From Prochlorococcus sp. HOT208_60m_813B04 (GTDB lineage: Bacteria; Cyanobacteriota; Cyanobacteriia; PCC-6307; Cyanobiaceae), in contig MWOU01000114.1 of the NCBI GenBank assembly GCA_002025975.1, positions 1 through 64,000 on the forward strand: 64,000 nt of DNA, in the 5' to 3' direction. The translations under genes and the position numbers were made by a program. Below are positions 29,465-40,417 of this stretch, piece after piece (position 1 is the stretch's first letter; every line of letters starts with the position of its first letter). The notes below the pieces were generated by a model. The model was not told the DNA's origin and searched no databases. It was given only the letters and a program-made list of their open reading frames with translations.

Positions 29465-31228
29465 TTAGTCTTCACAATTAACATATCCAACCATTTGAGC
29501 ATTACTTTTACCTGGAGGGACCATTGGATAACAATTTTCACCTCTTCTGACAAGGATATTAATCAAAGCAGGGCCGTCATGATCAAGCGCATTTTTTAAT
29601 TCATTCTGTAATTGTTTTCTATTAGAAATTAAGTATCCTTTAACTCCAAAAGACTCAGCAAGTTTTACAAAATCAGGTTCACCATAACTCATATCAGATG
29701 CTGAATATCTTTCATCATAGAAACTTTCCTGCCATTGTCTTACCATCCCTTGCCAGCGATTATTGATAATAATCAATTTCACCTTAAGACCATATTGAGA
29801 TAAGGTTCCTAATTCTTGAATATTCATTAAGACACTTGCATCTCCTGCAATACAAATTACATTTGAATTAGGTAAGGCTGCTTTTACTCCAATTGCCGCT
29901 GGTAATCCAAAACCCATAGTTCCTAAGCCTGCACTACTAATCCATTTTCTTGGAGAATTCCTAAGATATTGAGCAGCCCACATCTGATGTTGTCCTACAT
30001 CTGTAGTTATATATGCTTCTGGTGAAAGTTCCCTCACTTTTAAAAGAACTTCCTGAGGATAAATTTCTCCTTCTTTAGGCGGGTCATATAAAGGGTGTTT
30101 ATGTTTCCAAAAATCAATTTTTTCTAACCAGTTTTTCGTCTGACATATAAATTTGTTTTTTAGAGATTGTTCATTAATTTTCAGAACAGCTTTTGAAACA
30201 TCAGCAACAATTGCAACATCTACACGTCTATTTTTATTAACTTCTGCTGGGTCGATATCTATATGAATTACCTTTGCATTAGGTGCAAAAGTATCTAATT
30301 TTCCTGTCACCCTATCATCGAATCTAGCTCCAATAGCAATTAAAAGATCGCATTCTGTAACAGCAAAATTTGCATAGGCAGTTCCATGCATTCCTAACAT
30401 CCCGACTGATAAATTGTCTTTTTCATCAAAAGCTCCCTTCCCCATTAAGGTTGTGGTAACTGGTATTTGATAATTCTTTGCCAAAGTTTTTATTTCATCA
30501 TGAGCTCCTGAAGATATTGCCCCACCTCCTACGTATAGAAGAGGTCTTTCAGAATCTTCTATTAATTTAATTACTTTGTTGATATCGCAATCATTAATTT
30601 CTCCATTCCTTTTAAATCCTTTAGGAATAATCTCACCAGGCAAAACTCTTTGGTAATTAAAGAACTCCTGACCTACATCTTTGGGTATATCAATTAAAAC
30701 AGGACCAGGCCTCCCAGATGAGGCTATAAAAAAAGCTTCAGAAACTACTTTCGCGATATCTGAAGGATCCCTTATTACCCATGAATGTTTCACTATTGGA
30801 AGAGTTATGCCAAAAATATCAGTTTCTTGAAAAGCGTCTGTCCCTATAGCAGGTCTAGGGACTTGACCTGTAACTACAACTAGAGGGACAGAATCCATTT
30901 GCGCAGTGGCAATGCCAGTTACTAAATTTGTTGCACCTGGGCCTGAGGTTCCAAAACATACTCCTACTTCACCAGTAGATCTTGCATATCCATCAGCCGC
31001 ATGTGAACCACCTTGTTCATGCCTAACCATATAGTGCTTTAACCAACCATCTTGTTCTGCCTTATGAACAGCGTCATATATTGGTAGTATGGCTCCCCCA
31101 GGATATCCAAATATAACTTTTACTCCATGAATTTTTAAAGAATCCATTAGTGCATCTGCACCAGTTATCCAAACTGGATTTTCATGTTTTGAACTACCCT
31201 TTGAAAAGGATCTCGAAGTAAGGGTCAC
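29465..31228 (-). CDS. ilvB: Acetolactate synthase large subunit
   Basis: IlvB catalyses the first shared step of branched-chain amino acid synthesis, using TPP, Mg and FAD. The glutamate segment [17 protein letters not shown], the QTDIFGIT region and the TPP motif starting [16 protein letters not shown] are intact over 587 residues. The start codon is GTG. The regulatory small subunit (ilvN/H) is not in this window. Confidence 0.97.
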   Translation of the reverse strand: MTLTSRSFSKGSSKHENPVWITGADALMDSLKIHGVKVIFGYPGGAILPIYDAVHKAEQDGWLKHYMVRHEQGGSHAADGYARSTGEVGVCFGTSGPGATNLVTGIATAQMDSVPLVVVTGQVPRPAIGTDAFQETDIFGITLPIVKHSWVIRDPSDIAKVVSEAFFIASSGRPGPVLIDIPKDVGQEFFNYQRVLPGEIIPKGFKRNGEINDCDINKVIKLIEDSERPLLYVGGGAISSGAHDEIKTLAKNYQIPVTTTLMGKGAFDEKDNLSVGMLGMHGTAYANFAVTECDLLIAIGARFDDRVTGKLDTFAPNAKVIHIDIDPAEVNKNRRVDVAIVADVSKAVLKINEQSLKNKFICQTKNWLEKIDFWKHKHPLYDPPKEGEIYPQEVLLKVRELSPEAYITTDVGQHQMWAAQYLRNSPRKWISSAGLGTMGFGLPAAIGVKAALPNSNVICIAGDASVLMNIQELGTLSQYGLKVKLIIINNRWQGMVRQWQESFYDERYSASDMSYGEPDFVKLAESFGVKGYLISNRKQLQNELKNALDHDGPALINILVRRGENCYPMVPPGKSNAQMVGYVNCED

Positions 31229-31365
31229 TAAAGAAATTCAATATTTACTATAAATATTAAACTCAATTAAATACTTTTGCTTCATTTAGAAATGTAATGT
31301 CAGAAATGTATTCAAAAAAATCTTTTAAAAAATTTAAAAATTTTCAAATAAATAACAATTTTGCT

Positions 31366-32541
31366 TTATAAAATGCCTAACTTATGTAGAGGTCCAGAGC
31401 CTGAAATAAGTTCAATAAAAAGCACAAGAAAAATAATCATTGCAACCCTTCCGTTCCACACCTCTGAACTATTATTCCAACCCCATTGCCACTTCTCCTG
31501 AGGATAAAGTTTAACTTTTTCAGGCAACTGAGAAGCCTCCTCTAGATTAACTAGAGGCCCTTCCAAGCAGGAAATAACTAGATCACTAAGACCTTCAATA
31601 AAAGTAGGATGAGTATTTAGAGCTTTAACTCTCCGAAAGTTTTTAATACCAGCCTTTTCAGCAATTTCTTTATATTCAATATCAATTTCTTGCAATGTTT
31701 CGATATGCTCTCCAACAAAACTTATAGGGACAACAATCAGATCATTAACATTTGATCTTCCAAGATCAGCTAACACTTCTTCTGTGTAAGGCTTCAACCA
31801 TTCAACAGGACCAACTCTACTTTGATAAGAAAGTGTATGAGGATTACTATGACCTAAACATTTTTCCAGCTCATTTATAATTAACAATGAACAATCTTCA
31901 ATTTGTTCTTTGTAAGGGTCTCCAGCTTCTTCTACGTAACTCTTAGGAACTCCATGAGCAGTAAAAAATATATGGGCTTTTGAAGGTGATTCACAAAGTG
32001 AAATCTGTTCAGAAATTAATTCGACCATAGACTTTAAATAACCTGATTGACTGAACCAACTCCTTACACATCTCATTGGAACCTTCTTAAATTCATCATC
32101 AGAATCTCGCAGTTTTTTTAATTCTCTAAAGCTCGAACCACTAGTACTTATAGAAAAATGCGGATACAAAGGAATCACAACAACTTGATCTATGCCATCT
32201 GCTTTCATATCAGCAATTGCTGATTCTGTAAAAGGATGCCAATACCTCATAGCAATGTATGTAGTGGCATTAAAACCCTTGTCCCTTAATTTAGATTGTA
32301 ATTCTCTTGCTTGTTGTTCAGTTATTCTTCTGATAGGTGAACCTCCACCTATAGAAAGGTAGGCCTGTTGTGAAGTAGTACTCCTAAGCGTACTAATTAA
32401 CCAAGCTAGAGGCTTTTGAAAAACAGGGAAAGGTGTTCTGATAATTTCTGGATCAGAAAAAAGATTGTATAAGAATGGGCCAACATCATTAATGCGTTCA
32501 GGCCCTCCTAAATTCATTAGTAAGACGCCTATTTTATCCAT
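31366..32541 (-). CDS. hemH: Ferrochelatase with C-terminal chlorophyll-binding-like helix
   Basis: HemH inserts iron into protoporphyrin IX to make haem. The N-terminus [11 protein letters not shown], the catalytic histidine region [10 protein letters not shown] and IFFTAHGVP with its histidine are clear. Residues 362-391 ([20 protein letters not shown]) form a CAB/HLIP-type transmembrane helix, a feature known in cyanobacterial and plant type II ferrochelatases, implicated in photoprotective coordination of haem and chlorophyll synthesis. Its total length is 391 residues. Confidence 0.97.
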   Translation of the reverse strand: MDKIGVLLMNLGGPERINDVGPFLYNLFSDPEIIRTPFPVFQKPLAWLISTLRSTTSQQAYLSIGGGSPIRRITEQQARELQSKLRDKGFNATTYIAMRYWHPFTESAIADMKADGIDQVVVIPLYPHFSISTSGSSFRELKKLRDSDDEFKKVPMRCVRSWFSQSGYLKSMVELISEQISLCESPSKAHIFFTAHGVPKSYVEEAGDPYKEQIEDCSLLIINELEKCLGHSNPHTLSYQSRVGPVEWLKPYTEEVLADLGRSNVNDLIVVPISFVGEHIETLQEIDIEYKEIAEKAGIKNFRRVKALNTHPTFIEGLSDLVISCLEGPLVNLEEASQLPEKVKLYPQEKWQWGWNNSSEVWNGRVAMIIFLVLFIELISGSGPLHKLGIL

Positions 32542-32606
32542 TTAAAATTTATGGAGATTGAAAATCAACTTTAAAAACGTCATGATATGGTCAATTATAT
32601 AAGTAA

Positions 32607-33776
32607 ATGAACGTAATTCAGGAAATTAATAATGTCAATGATAAATTTGCTACTCAAGGCAGCAAGCTTAAAATTGAGAAAAGAGGAGAGAAATTAAATA
32701 TTCGTGGTTCACTACCCTCCAAAGAAGATAACAATAACTTTAAAATTCAAAGAATATCTCTTGGCTTAAAGGCTGATATTTCGGGATTAGAGGAAGCCAA
32801 AAAAAAATTACAATTAATCAATTTGCAATTGGAATTGAATCAATTTGATTGGATTAATTGGATAGGCAAACCTTATAAAAAGGAAATAAAAGATGGTTTT
32901 GAATTCCCAAAAAGATTAGATCAATTTGAGGAATTTTTTTTTAAAGAAAGTAAAAGTGATTTTCGAACCAGCACTAGAAAAACTACCTGGAGAAGTTCTT
33001 ACAAACCATATATGAAAAGAATCTTAAATATTTACAATGACCATGAGAATGCAGCTCTAGAAAAAATATTTCAAAAAACACTTGAAAGTTATAAAGAAGG
33101 TACAAGAAGTAGGAAACAATGCGCTACTTCTTTAAGTGTTTTGGCTAAGTTTTTGGACATTAAAATACCAGAAGATTGGAAATTAAATTCCAGAGGATAT
33201 GGTCTGAACAAAGCAGGATTCAGGGAATTACCTAAAGACGAATTAATAGAGAAACTGTGGGAGAAGATACCAAACAGTTCTTGGAAATTTGTTTTTGGTC
33301 TGATGGCTACTTATGGATTAAGGAACCATGAAGTATTTTTTTGTGATTTAAGTTCTCTTACTAATTTTGGGGACAAAATTATAAGAGTTTTGCCTACGAC
33401 TAAAACTGGGGAACATCAAGTTTGGCCATTTCATCCTGAATGGGTGGAAAAGTTCGAATTATCAAAACTTGGAGAAAATCCAGAACTTTTACCAAACATT
33501 AATAGAGACCTTAAAGTTACAACCTTACAGAATATTGGGAAAAAAATTACAGACCAATTTAAGCGTTACTCTTTACAAATAAAACCTTATGATCTGAGGC
33601 ATGCTTGGGCAGTTAGAACAATTTTTTATGATTTACCTGATACTGTGGCTGCCAGAATGATGGGGCATTCGGTTAGTTTACATACTCAAACTTATCACCA
33701 CTGGATTACTAAAAGAGATCAACAACAGGCAGTAAATAATGCCCTTTTAAAAGTTAAAAGAGTTAAAAATATTTAA
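32607..33776 (+). CDS. Tyrosine recombinase (phage integrase family)
   Basis: This 389-residue protein has the catalytic set of a tyrosine recombinase: R239 (LRNHEVF), K266 (TTKTG), R331 (DLRHAWA), H354 (MMGHS) and nucleophile Y363 (QTYHHW). Box II has Tyr in place of the usual first His. The N-terminal half is a core-binding-like helical domain. No transposon or phage genes lie nearby, no tRNA adjoins it, and the flanks are housekeeping genes. Its role could be chromosome-dimer resolution or an old domesticated integrase; neither is shown. Confidence 0.9.
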   Translation: MNVIQEINNVNDKFATQGSKLKIEKRGEKLNIRGSLPSKEDNNNFKIQRISLGLKADISGLEEAKKKLQLINLQLELNQFDWINWIGKPYKKEIKDGFEFPKRLDQFEEFFFKESKSDFRTSTRKTTWRSSYKPYMKRILNIYNDHENAALEKIFQKTLESYKEGTRSRKQCATSLSVLAKFLDIKIPEDWKLNSRGYGLNKAGFRELPKDELIEKLWEKIPNSSWKFVFGLMATYGLRNHEVFFCDLSSLTNFGDKIIRVLPTTKTGEHQVWPFHPEWVEKFELSKLGENPELLPNINRDLKVTTLQNIGKKITDQFKRYSLQIKPYDLRHAWAVRTIFYDLPDTVAARMMGHSVSLHTQTYHHWITKRDQQQAVNNALLKVKRVKNI

Positions 33777-33810
33777 AGATTTATAATAATTAAATAAAAA
33801 TAAGGGTCAT

Positions 33811-34503
33811 ATGCAAGAAAAACCTCCATCTTCCGAGAAAATATTTAACCTCGATAGTCAAGCAAATAAACTTGGAATGGGAGGTAAATTAGCACCAGAT
33901 GGCGATGAGAGCTCATATAAAAAAAGAATGCAGCAAAGAAAAGATATTCAAGCCGAAAGACTACAAATTAGAAAAACAAAAAAAGGATTATTGATTGTTT
34001 TTACAGGAAATGGTAAGGGCAAGACAACTGCATCTTTGGGTATGGCTTTAAGGACGATAGGGCATGGCTATAAAGTAGCGATAATTCAATTTATCAAAGG
34101 AGGCTGGACCACTGGAGAAGAAAAAGCACTTAAAAACTTGTCTTCAAACATATCTTGGCATTCATTAGGAGAGGGATTTACGTGGGAAACACAAGACAGA
34201 ATAAGAGATGAAAAATTAGTTCAGGACGCCTGGCAACTAGCCAAAAAATACATCCAAAACGAATCTTATAAACTTATCATTCTTGATGAAATTAATATTG
34301 CGACAAAACTTGGTTATCTTGCACCCGAAGAAATAATCACTTTTTTAAAAAGCTTAAATAATAGAAAAAATCATATCGTTTTAACTGGAAGGGGAGCCTC
34401 CGATTCAATTATCAATTACGCTGACCTAGTTACTGAAATGAAACTAATAAGACATCCATTTAAAGAACAAGGAATAAAAGCACAAAAGTGTGTTGAATTT
34501 TAG
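33811..34503 (+). CDS. cobO: Cob(I)yrinic acid a,c-diamide adenosyltransferase
   Basis: CobO (BtuR/CobA) adenosylates the corrin during cobalamin synthesis. The P-loop is FTGNGKGKTTASLGMALR, followed by the KVAIIQFIKGGWTTGEE segment and the LIILDEINIATKLGYL block, in 230 residues. The 50-residue lysine-rich N-terminal extension is longer than in many homologues. Pseudocobalamin or B12 synthesis also uses cobK, encoded at 50748. Confidence 0.95.
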   Translation: MQEKPPSSEKIFNLDSQANKLGMGGKLAPDGDESSYKKRMQQRKDIQAERLQIRKTKKGLLIVFTGNGKGKTTASLGMALRTIGHGYKVAIIQFIKGGWTTGEEKALKNLSSNISWHSLGEGFTWETQDRIRDEKLVQDAWQLAKKYIQNESYKLIILDEINIATKLGYLAPEEIITFLKSLNNRKNHIVLTGRGASDSIINYADLVTEMKLIRHPFKEQGIKAQKCVEF

Positions 34504-34630
34504 TTGAAGTAAATTATTATTTAAATTTTCTTTAGTCAGGTTTAGAAATGTTTAAAGACGCAAGCAATATCTGAACAAAAAATAAATTTGGTGCATTTAC
34601 TTGCTAAGGTCTTAAAAGTAGAATCATTGA

Positions 34631-35335
34631 ATGACTTACAAAAGAGTTCTCTTAAAACTTAGTGGTGAAGCACTAATGGGTGAAAAACCATATGGTATTG
34701 ATCCTGCTATAGTTCAGTCAATTGCAGAGGATGTTTCAAAAGTAGTCGAAAATAATGTACAACTTGCAATAGTTGTTGGTGGTGGAAACATTTTTAGAGG
34801 GCTTAAAGGATCTGCAGATGGAATGGATCGCGCGACGGCTGATTATGTAGGGATGTTAGCAACAGTAATGAACGCAATTTCACTTCAAGATGGTCTTGAA
34901 AGAGTAGGAGTTGCAACCAGAGTCCAAACTGCAATCGAGATGCAGGAAATTGCCGAACCCTACATTAGAAGAAGAGCCATGAGGCACCTTGAAAAAGGTA
35001 GAGTTGTAGTTTTCGGAGGTGGATGCGGAAATCCATTTTTTACAACTGATACTACGGCAGCTTTGAGGGCAGCAGAGATAAACGCTGAAGTTGTTATGAA
35101 GGCTACTAAAGTTGATGGAGTATACGATCGTGATCCTAATCAATTTAAAGATGCAAAAAAATATTCCTCTCTAAGTTATCAACAAGTTCTTAGTGATGAA
35201 ATTGCAGTAATGGACAGTACTGCGATTGCACTTTGCAAAGATAATAATATCCCAATTATGGTTTTTGATATATTCAAAAAAGGGAACATTTCTAAAGCTG
35301 TTGCTGGTGAGCCAATAGGCTCTTTAATTAGTTAA
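34631..35335 (+). CDS. pyrH: UMP kinase
   Basis: PyrH phosphorylates UMP to UDP. The N-terminus [15 protein letters not shown], the [13 protein letters not shown] block and [14 protein letters not shown] are classic over 234 residues. It precedes frr by about 21 bases; pyrH-frr is a common bacterial gene pair linking nucleotide supply with ribosome recycling. Confidence 0.97.
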   Translation: MTYKRVLLKLSGEALMGEKPYGIDPAIVQSIAEDVSKVVENNVQLAIVVGGGNIFRGLKGSADGMDRATADYVGMLATVMNAISLQDGLERVGVATRVQTAIEMQEIAEPYIRRRAMRHLEKGRVVVFGGGCGNPFFTTDTTAALRAAEINAEVVMKATKVDGVYDRDPNQFKDAKKYSSLSYQQVLSDEIAVMDSTAIALCKDNNIPIMVFDIFKKGNISKAVAGEPIGSLIS

Positions 35336-35356
35336 AGATCATTTAATTTTTTAATT

Positions 35357-35905
35357 ATGAAAGAAAAAGAAATTCAAGAAAATATGAATAAAAGTATTGA
35401 AGCCACACAAAGAAACTTTAATACAATTAGGACAGGAAGAGCTAATGCTTCCTTGTTAGATAGAGTAAGTGTTGAGTACTACGGAGCAGAAACACCAATC
35501 AAATCGCTTGCCACTATAAGCACTGTTGATTCGCAAACAATTTCAATACAACCTTTCGATATTTCATGTTTACAAGCGATAGAGAAATCTATTTCTATGA
35601 GTGATTTAGGTATTACTCCAAATAATGATGGGAAAGTAATAAGAATAAATGTTCCTCCTTTGACAGAAGAAAGAAGAAAAGAATTTTGTAAATTAGCCTC
35701 TAAATATGCAGAGGAAGGAAAAGTAGCTTTGAGAAATATCAGAAGAGATGCTGTTGATAAAGAAAAAAAAGACGAAAAAGATGGCCTTATTTCTATTGAC
35801 GAATCGAGAGATAATCAATCTGAAATTCAAAAAATTACTGATAAATATATTGCTTTAATAGAAACTAAATTGTCTGAGAAAGAGAAGGAAATTCTAAAAG
35901 TTTGA
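35357..35905 (+). CDS. frr: Ribosome recycling factor
   Basis: RRF with EF-G splits post-termination ribosomes. The 182-residue protein has the family features [26 protein letters not shown] and [12 protein letters not shown]-type [13 protein letters not shown], with the C-terminal helix ending in KEKEILKV. Its stop codon overlaps the TTG start of the next gene by four bases. Confidence 0.97.
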   Translation: MKEKEIQENMNKSIEATQRNFNTIRTGRANASLLDRVSVEYYGAETPIKSLATISTVDSQTISIQPFDISCLQAIEKSISMSDLGITPNNDGKVIRINVPPLTEERRKEFCKLASKYAEEGKVALRNIRRDAVDKEKKDEKDGLISIDESRDNQSEIQKITDKYIALIETKLSEKEKEILKV

Positions 35906-37035
35906 TAGTATTTGATGTTGTAATTATTGGTGGAGGTTTGTCAGGATCTTCCACCGCTCTTAACTTATCAAAGAAAGGATATTCAGTTTTAATTATTGAA
36001 AAAGAAAAATCCCAAGATTACAAACCATGTGCAGGTGGAATGGCTTCTTCAATGCAAAAATTTCTTTCTCTAAATATAGAAGATTGCATAGAATCAAAAA
36101 TTAAGAATGTTGAATTCAGATGGAAAGCTGCAGATAATGTAACTGCTGATCTGACTGGTGAATCCCCATTTTGGATTGTTAAAAGAGAAAAACTAGATCA
36201 ATCATTACTTGATGAATCCTTGAGTAATGGAGCCCAGATAATGAGACCATTATTTATAGAAAAAATCGTAAAAAAAAATGATAAATGGGAAATTACTTGC
36301 AATAACAACATAAAATATATTACAGAATTTCTTGTAATTGCAGATGGATCCCAATCGAAATGGGTGAGTTATTTCAATTTAGGGCCAAGAAAACCTAAAT
36401 TTGCGAACACACTCTCATTAAGATTGAAAGGGTTAGGTGAAATACCTAGAGATGCAGTTAGATTTGAGTTTGGATTTATAAAATATGGTTTTGCATGGGC
36501 ATTCCCCTTAAAAGAAAGCTTAAATATTGGTTTAGGTACTTTTATAAATAATGGTCTCTTAGAAAATCAGGTTATAAATAAACAAGTTATCAGAAGCTTC
36601 GGTTTTGATGAATTCCCTTACAAAACAATTAGTAAGAAACTGAGAATATGGAATGGCTTCCACTCAATTAATGGTGACAAAGTTTTAGCGGTTGGAGATG
36701 CAGCATCTCTATGTGATCCTTTTTTAGCTGAAGGAATTAGACCTTCTTTAATTAGCAGTTTTTATGCTGCAGAATACATAGATCAGTGCCTATCAGGAAA
36801 AGTAGATAATTTAAATCTTTATACGAAAAAAATTAACAACATTTGGGGTAAATCAATGGTTTGGGGTAGGAGAATAGCCCAAGTATTTTATAGATTTCCT
36901 AGAACTGGATACCAATTAGGTGTCAAAAGAAAAACAGCACCTAAACGTATTGCTCAAATATTATCAGGAGAAATGAGTTATGAAGATATTGCAAAAAGAG
37001 TTATTAGAAGACTTTTAACAAAAAGTGGAACTTAA
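35902..37035 (+). CDS. FAD-dependent oxidoreductase, geranylgeranyl-reductase family
   Basis: This 377-residue flavoprotein has the N-terminal FAD motif [23 protein letters not shown] and the late [19 protein letters not shown], both typical of the geranylgeranyl reductase (GGR/ChlP) group. The family includes ChlP, which reduces the chlorophyll side chain, but sequence alone does not distinguish it from relatives. The start is TTG, overlapping the frr stop. Its substrate is uncertain; it may saturate a prenyl chain. Confidence 0.85.
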   Translation: MIVFDVVIIGGGLSGSSTALNLSKKGYSVLIIEKEKSQDYKPCAGGMASSMQKFLSLNIEDCIESKIKNVEFRWKAADNVTADLTGESPFWIVKREKLDQSLLDESLSNGAQIMRPLFIEKIVKKNDKWEITCNNNIKYITEFLVIADGSQSKWVSYFNLGPRKPKFANTLSLRLKGLGEIPRDAVRFEFGFIKYGFAWAFPLKESLNIGLGTFINNGLLENQVINKQVIRSFGFDEFPYKTISKKLRIWNGFHSINGDKVLAVGDAASLCDPFLAEGIRPSLISSFYAAEYIDQCLSGKVDNLNLYTKKINNIWGKSMVWGRRIAQVFYRFPRTGYQLGVKRKTAPKRIAQILSGEMSYEDIAKRVIRRLLTKSGT

Positions 37036-37060
37036 TTCTTTTTTCAATTCAAACTTAAAT

Positions 37061-38062
37061 TTAGTTAGCAGAAATCAATTTATGATTTTTAATCTTTGAA
37101 TATCTCTTTAGTAACAACTCTTCCAATTCTTCTATAGCCTTACTGAATCCAGTGATACCTTCACTAAGCTTTTCACTTGCCATTTGATCTTCTAACATAC
37201 TTAATCTGAAATCTTTTTCTTCAAATTCGTAGTCAATAGAATTATTTATTTGGATACTTACATCTAATTTTCTAACTAACTCTCCTTTTTCTTTTTTCAG
37301 TTCCTCAAGAAATTTTGGTGCGATTGTTAAAAGATCGCAACCTGCTAATTCTTTTATTTCATCAAGATTTCTAAAACTCGCTCCCATTACTTCTGTCTTG
37401 AATCCCTTTTCTTTAAAGTACTTGTATATTTGTGTAACCGAAATAACACCAGGGTCTTCAGCACCAACAAAACTAGTTTTACCAGTTTTTGCTTTATGCC
37501 AATCCAATATACGTCCAACGAACGGGGAAATTAGAGTTATTTTTGCATTGGCACAAGTTACCGCTTGGCAGAAGTTAAAAAGTAAAGTTAAATTGCACTT
37601 AATACCTTCTTTTTCCAAAATTTCAGCTGCCTTAATTCCTTCCCAAGTTGCAGCAATCTTAATCAAAATTCTTTCCTTTTCAATTCCAAAATTTTTGTAA
37701 AGATTGATCAATTTTCTCGCTTTTTTTACCGTAGCTTCGGTATCAAAGCTCAGTCTTGCATCAACTTCTGTCGATACGCGCCCTGAAATAATTTTCAATA
37801 TTTCTTTTCCAAAAAATACTGAAACTTGATCAACAGTTTCTTTGATTAATTCAATTTCAGAGAATCCTTGAGGCAATGCATTTTCTGAACTTTCTAAAGC
37901 TTTATCAATTAATTTCACATAATCAGGATTTTTAGCAGCAGCAAGTATTAGCGATGGATTGGTGGTGGCGTCCCTTGGTTGAAATTTTTTTATAGAATCT
38001 AAATCTCCAGTATCAGCAACAACAACGGTCATTGAGGACAATTGTTCTAAAATTGATTTCAT
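37061..38062 (-). CDS. tal: Transaldolase
   Basis: Transaldolase exchanges a dihydroxyacetone unit in the pentose phosphate pathway. The N-terminal ATTNPSLIL and the lysine region [17 protein letters not shown], holding the Schiff-base lysine, are present, followed by GVISVTQIY. At 333 residues it has the full-length TalB type plus a short C-terminal extension. It converges with the preceding GGR-like gene. Confidence 0.96.
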   Translation of the reverse strand: MKSILEQLSSMTVVVADTGDLDSIKKFQPRDATTNPSLILAAAKNPDYVKLIDKALESSENALPQGFSEIELIKETVDQVSVFFGKEILKIISGRVSTEVDARLSFDTEATVKKARKLINLYKNFGIEKERILIKIAATWEGIKAAEILEKEGIKCNLTLLFNFCQAVTCANAKITLISPFVGRILDWHKAKTGKTSFVGAEDPGVISVTQIYKYFKEKGFKTEVMGASFRNLDEIKELAGCDLLTIAPKFLEELKKEKGELVRKLDVSIQINNSIDYEFEEKDFRLSMLEDQMASEKLSEGITGFSKAIEELEELLLKRYSKIKNHKLISAN

Positions 38063-38152
38063 ATCTAGTTAATCATACATATATATAAACTAGCTTTTAT
38101 TCCAAATGAAATCATCAGATAATGAACTAAATGTTTATAAAATTGGAAAATT

Positions 38153-39904
38153 TTAGGGTTTTTTAACAATCATTCCATGATCTTTAATCTTGGGAGGTAT
38201 TTTTTCAATAACTATCAAACTTTCGATAATTTCTTTGGCAACTGGTACGGCAACAGTTGAACCATATGCATAAGATTTAGATGGCTCATCAACAACCACT
38301 AAGACAGCATATTTCGGATCATTAACTGGTAAGGTCGCCACAAAACTGCAAACTTTTTTACTTGTATAGGAACCATTTGAGGCTTTTTGGGAAGTGCCCG
38401 TTTTCCCTGCTATCCTATAACCCTCGATTTTCACTCCAGATCCACTACCTTTTTCAACTACGCTCTCCATCCATTCAAGAACAGTTTTAGAGACTTCGCG
38501 TGAAAAAAATTGTTTTTTTGGATTTTTATTAACTCTTTCTTTGAAATTTGAGGTTACATGAGGAGTCACTTCAAAACCACCATTTGCTAGAGCCGCATGA
38601 AGTTGAACCAATTTAAGTGGCGAGATTGAGAACCCTTTACCAAAAGAAGTTACAGCAGGCTCAATTGATTGATTTACAAATAAATCTTTTCTCTTTAGTT
38701 GGCCAGCATTTGATTCAAATAAGTCAGTCTCTAAATTTTTATTTATACCTAAATTTTTTAACCAATCCCAATAAATTGTGGGATCTAAATTTTGCATTAT
38801 TTTTACCATCCCAACATTACTTGAAACCTGCAATACTTTCGGATAGTCAATGTATCCATTGCCTTTTTTATCCCAATTAGAAAGTGTCCATCCTCCAACA
38901 TTAATTTTTCCACTATCTTCGACAAATCCATCTTTCTGAATTACTTTTTCTTCTAACGCCAAGGCAAGATTAATGGGTTTAAAAGTTGAACCAGGCTCAA
39001 ATAAATCTTGAGAATACCAACCCCTAAAGAGTTCAGAATCATACTGCCAAAATTTATTTGGATCATATGACGGAGCTGAAACCAAGGAGAGAATCCGACC
39101 ATCATTAACATCCATAACTATGGCAAATCCCTTCTTTGCTTTCCATTTGCTTACTTGCTTTGATAATGAATTGAATGAAGCTTTCTGTAATTTTGAATCT
39201 ATAGTTAGTCCTAAACTTTTGTAATCAGAAATAAAATCACCTGGCGCTGAATTATCCGGTAGAGGAGTTCCATCTCCTCCTCTTTTTATTAAATTACTTT
39301 TATTAAAAACTTTAATTTGATTATCTAAATGAAGCTCTAAACCCGCTGAAGCTATATTCTCATCATTAACAAAACCGACAAGACTAGAGTAAAGCTTCCC
39401 TTGTGGATAATATCTCTGCGAATATTTAAACAAATCAAGTCCGCTTATTTGAAGGTTCTTAATTTTTTCTGCTTTTTCTTCGGAAATTTTATCCAAAAGC
39501 TGAATACCACTCATTTTATTATTAAATTTACTCAAGAGTATTTCACCATTTATATCCAAGATAGGTGACAATTTTTCTAAAACTTCTTCAACACTCCGAA
39601 CTCTGTTAATTGAATCACCAGGAAAATTAAAATATTTTGGATGGGCCCATAATTTATATAGCGGTTTATCGTAAGCAATTAGTCTATGATTTCTATCAAC
39701 AATCGCTCTCCTTTTTTTTAAAGCATTAGTTTTAGAAGACTGAATTAATCTAGCTTTTCTTTGCAAATCAGAGGCATTAAAGACTTGCAATTTTACTAAC
39801 CTACCAAACAAACAAACTATTAATAGTAAGCTAAAAATATAGAGAAATTTAAATCTTCTTTGATCAAGAGGTAATAGACGAACAATTTTCTTGTATTTTT
39901 TCAT
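38153..39904 (-). CDS. ftsI: Septal penicillin-binding protein (PBP3, FtsI)
   Basis: FtsI is the transpeptidase that builds septal peptidoglycan. One N-terminal membrane helix (about residues 18-38) is followed by the dimerisation domain and the penicillin-binding domain, with the SxxK motif PGSTFKP, SSN near VLQVSSNVG, and KTGTS. The ATG at 39904 is preferred to the TTG in the track; it overlaps the upstream stop as TGATG, a translational coupling. Its product should work with that upstream gene. Confidence 0.96.
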   Translation of the reverse strand: MKKYKKIVRLLPLDQRRFKFLYIFSLLLIVCLFGRLVKLQVFNASDLQRKARLIQSSKTNALKKRRAIVDRNHRLIAYDKPLYKLWAHPKYFNFPGDSINRVRSVEEVLEKLSPILDINGEILLSKFNNKMSGIQLLDKISEEKAEKIKNLQISGLDLFKYSQRYYPQGKLYSSLVGFVNDENIASAGLELHLDNQIKVFNKSNLIKRGGDGTPLPDNSAPGDFISDYKSLGLTIDSKLQKASFNSLSKQVSKWKAKKGFAIVMDVNDGRILSLVSAPSYDPNKFWQYDSELFRGWYSQDLFEPGSTFKPINLALALEEKVIQKDGFVEDSGKINVGGWTLSNWDKKGNGYIDYPKVLQVSSNVGMVKIMQNLDPTIYWDWLKNLGINKNLETDLFESNAGQLKRKDLFVNQSIEPAVTSFGKGFSISPLKLVQLHAALANGGFEVTPHVTSNFKERVNKNPKKQFFSREVSKTVLEWMESVVEKGSGSGVKIEGYRIAGKTGTSQKASNGSYTSKKVCSFVATLPVNDPKYAVLVVVDEPSKSYAYGSTVAVPVAKEIIESLIVIEKIPPKIKDHGMIVKKP

Positions 39905-40332
39905 CAATATCCCCTTTGGTATTTGCTATCGCTAAAACCTTCAATGAAACTACTTAAATTTTTCTTAAATAAACTTTCTTTTGTTTCTTGAAGTTTATCT
40001 AGATAAATTAAATCTTCAGGTTTAGTTTTTCTATAAGTATTAATAGACTCAAGTTCACTAATATAAAATTCCTCAATTTTAGAAATATAATCAATGAGAT
40101 TATTATTAATAGCTCTTGTTTTAGATAAGTTTTTATATGTATTAGACCATTTTCTTTGACTATCAAAAGACAAGGAAAATAAGGTGAAAATTAATGCCAA
40201 AAGAGAGATATTAATGGTATCGAAAATTTGATGTATTAATTTGATATTAATTATGTATATTTTTTCAGAATTTTTTCTACTTAAATATGAAACTTTTTTT
40301 TTTAAATTAAGTTGATTCCCATAAGGTTTCAT
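39904..40332 (-). CDS. Possible FtsL-like divisome protein
   Basis: I do not recognise a named family. The 142-residue product has a basic cytoplasmic N-terminus of about 40 residues, a single hydrophobic helix (about residues 41-55, TINISLLALIFTLFSLSF) and an extracytoplasmic Lys/Glu/Leu-rich helix that could be a coiled coil. That topology, and its TGATG coupling to ftsI, match FtsL, a small divisome subunit that varies widely in sequence. FtsL is a hypothesis from context. Confidence 0.6.
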   Translation of the reverse strand: MKPYGNQLNLKKKVSYLSRKNSEKIYIINIKLIHQIFDTINISLLALIFTLFSLSFDSQRKWSNTYKNLSKTRAINNNLIDYISKIEEFYISELESINTYRKTKPEDLIYLDKLQETKESLFKKNLSSFIEGFSDSKYQRGY

Positions 40333-40417
40333 CTAAAATTTATTATTTAAATAAAAGAAGTGTTATAAATTAAATAAACATCTTTTTGTTTGATTCGCAA
40401 GTATAAAAATAAATTCT

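Noticed and set aside
32500-33830. Genomic island around the tyrosine recombinase
   Set aside because: No direct repeats, tRNA or phage genes were seen, and both flanks are core metabolic genes.
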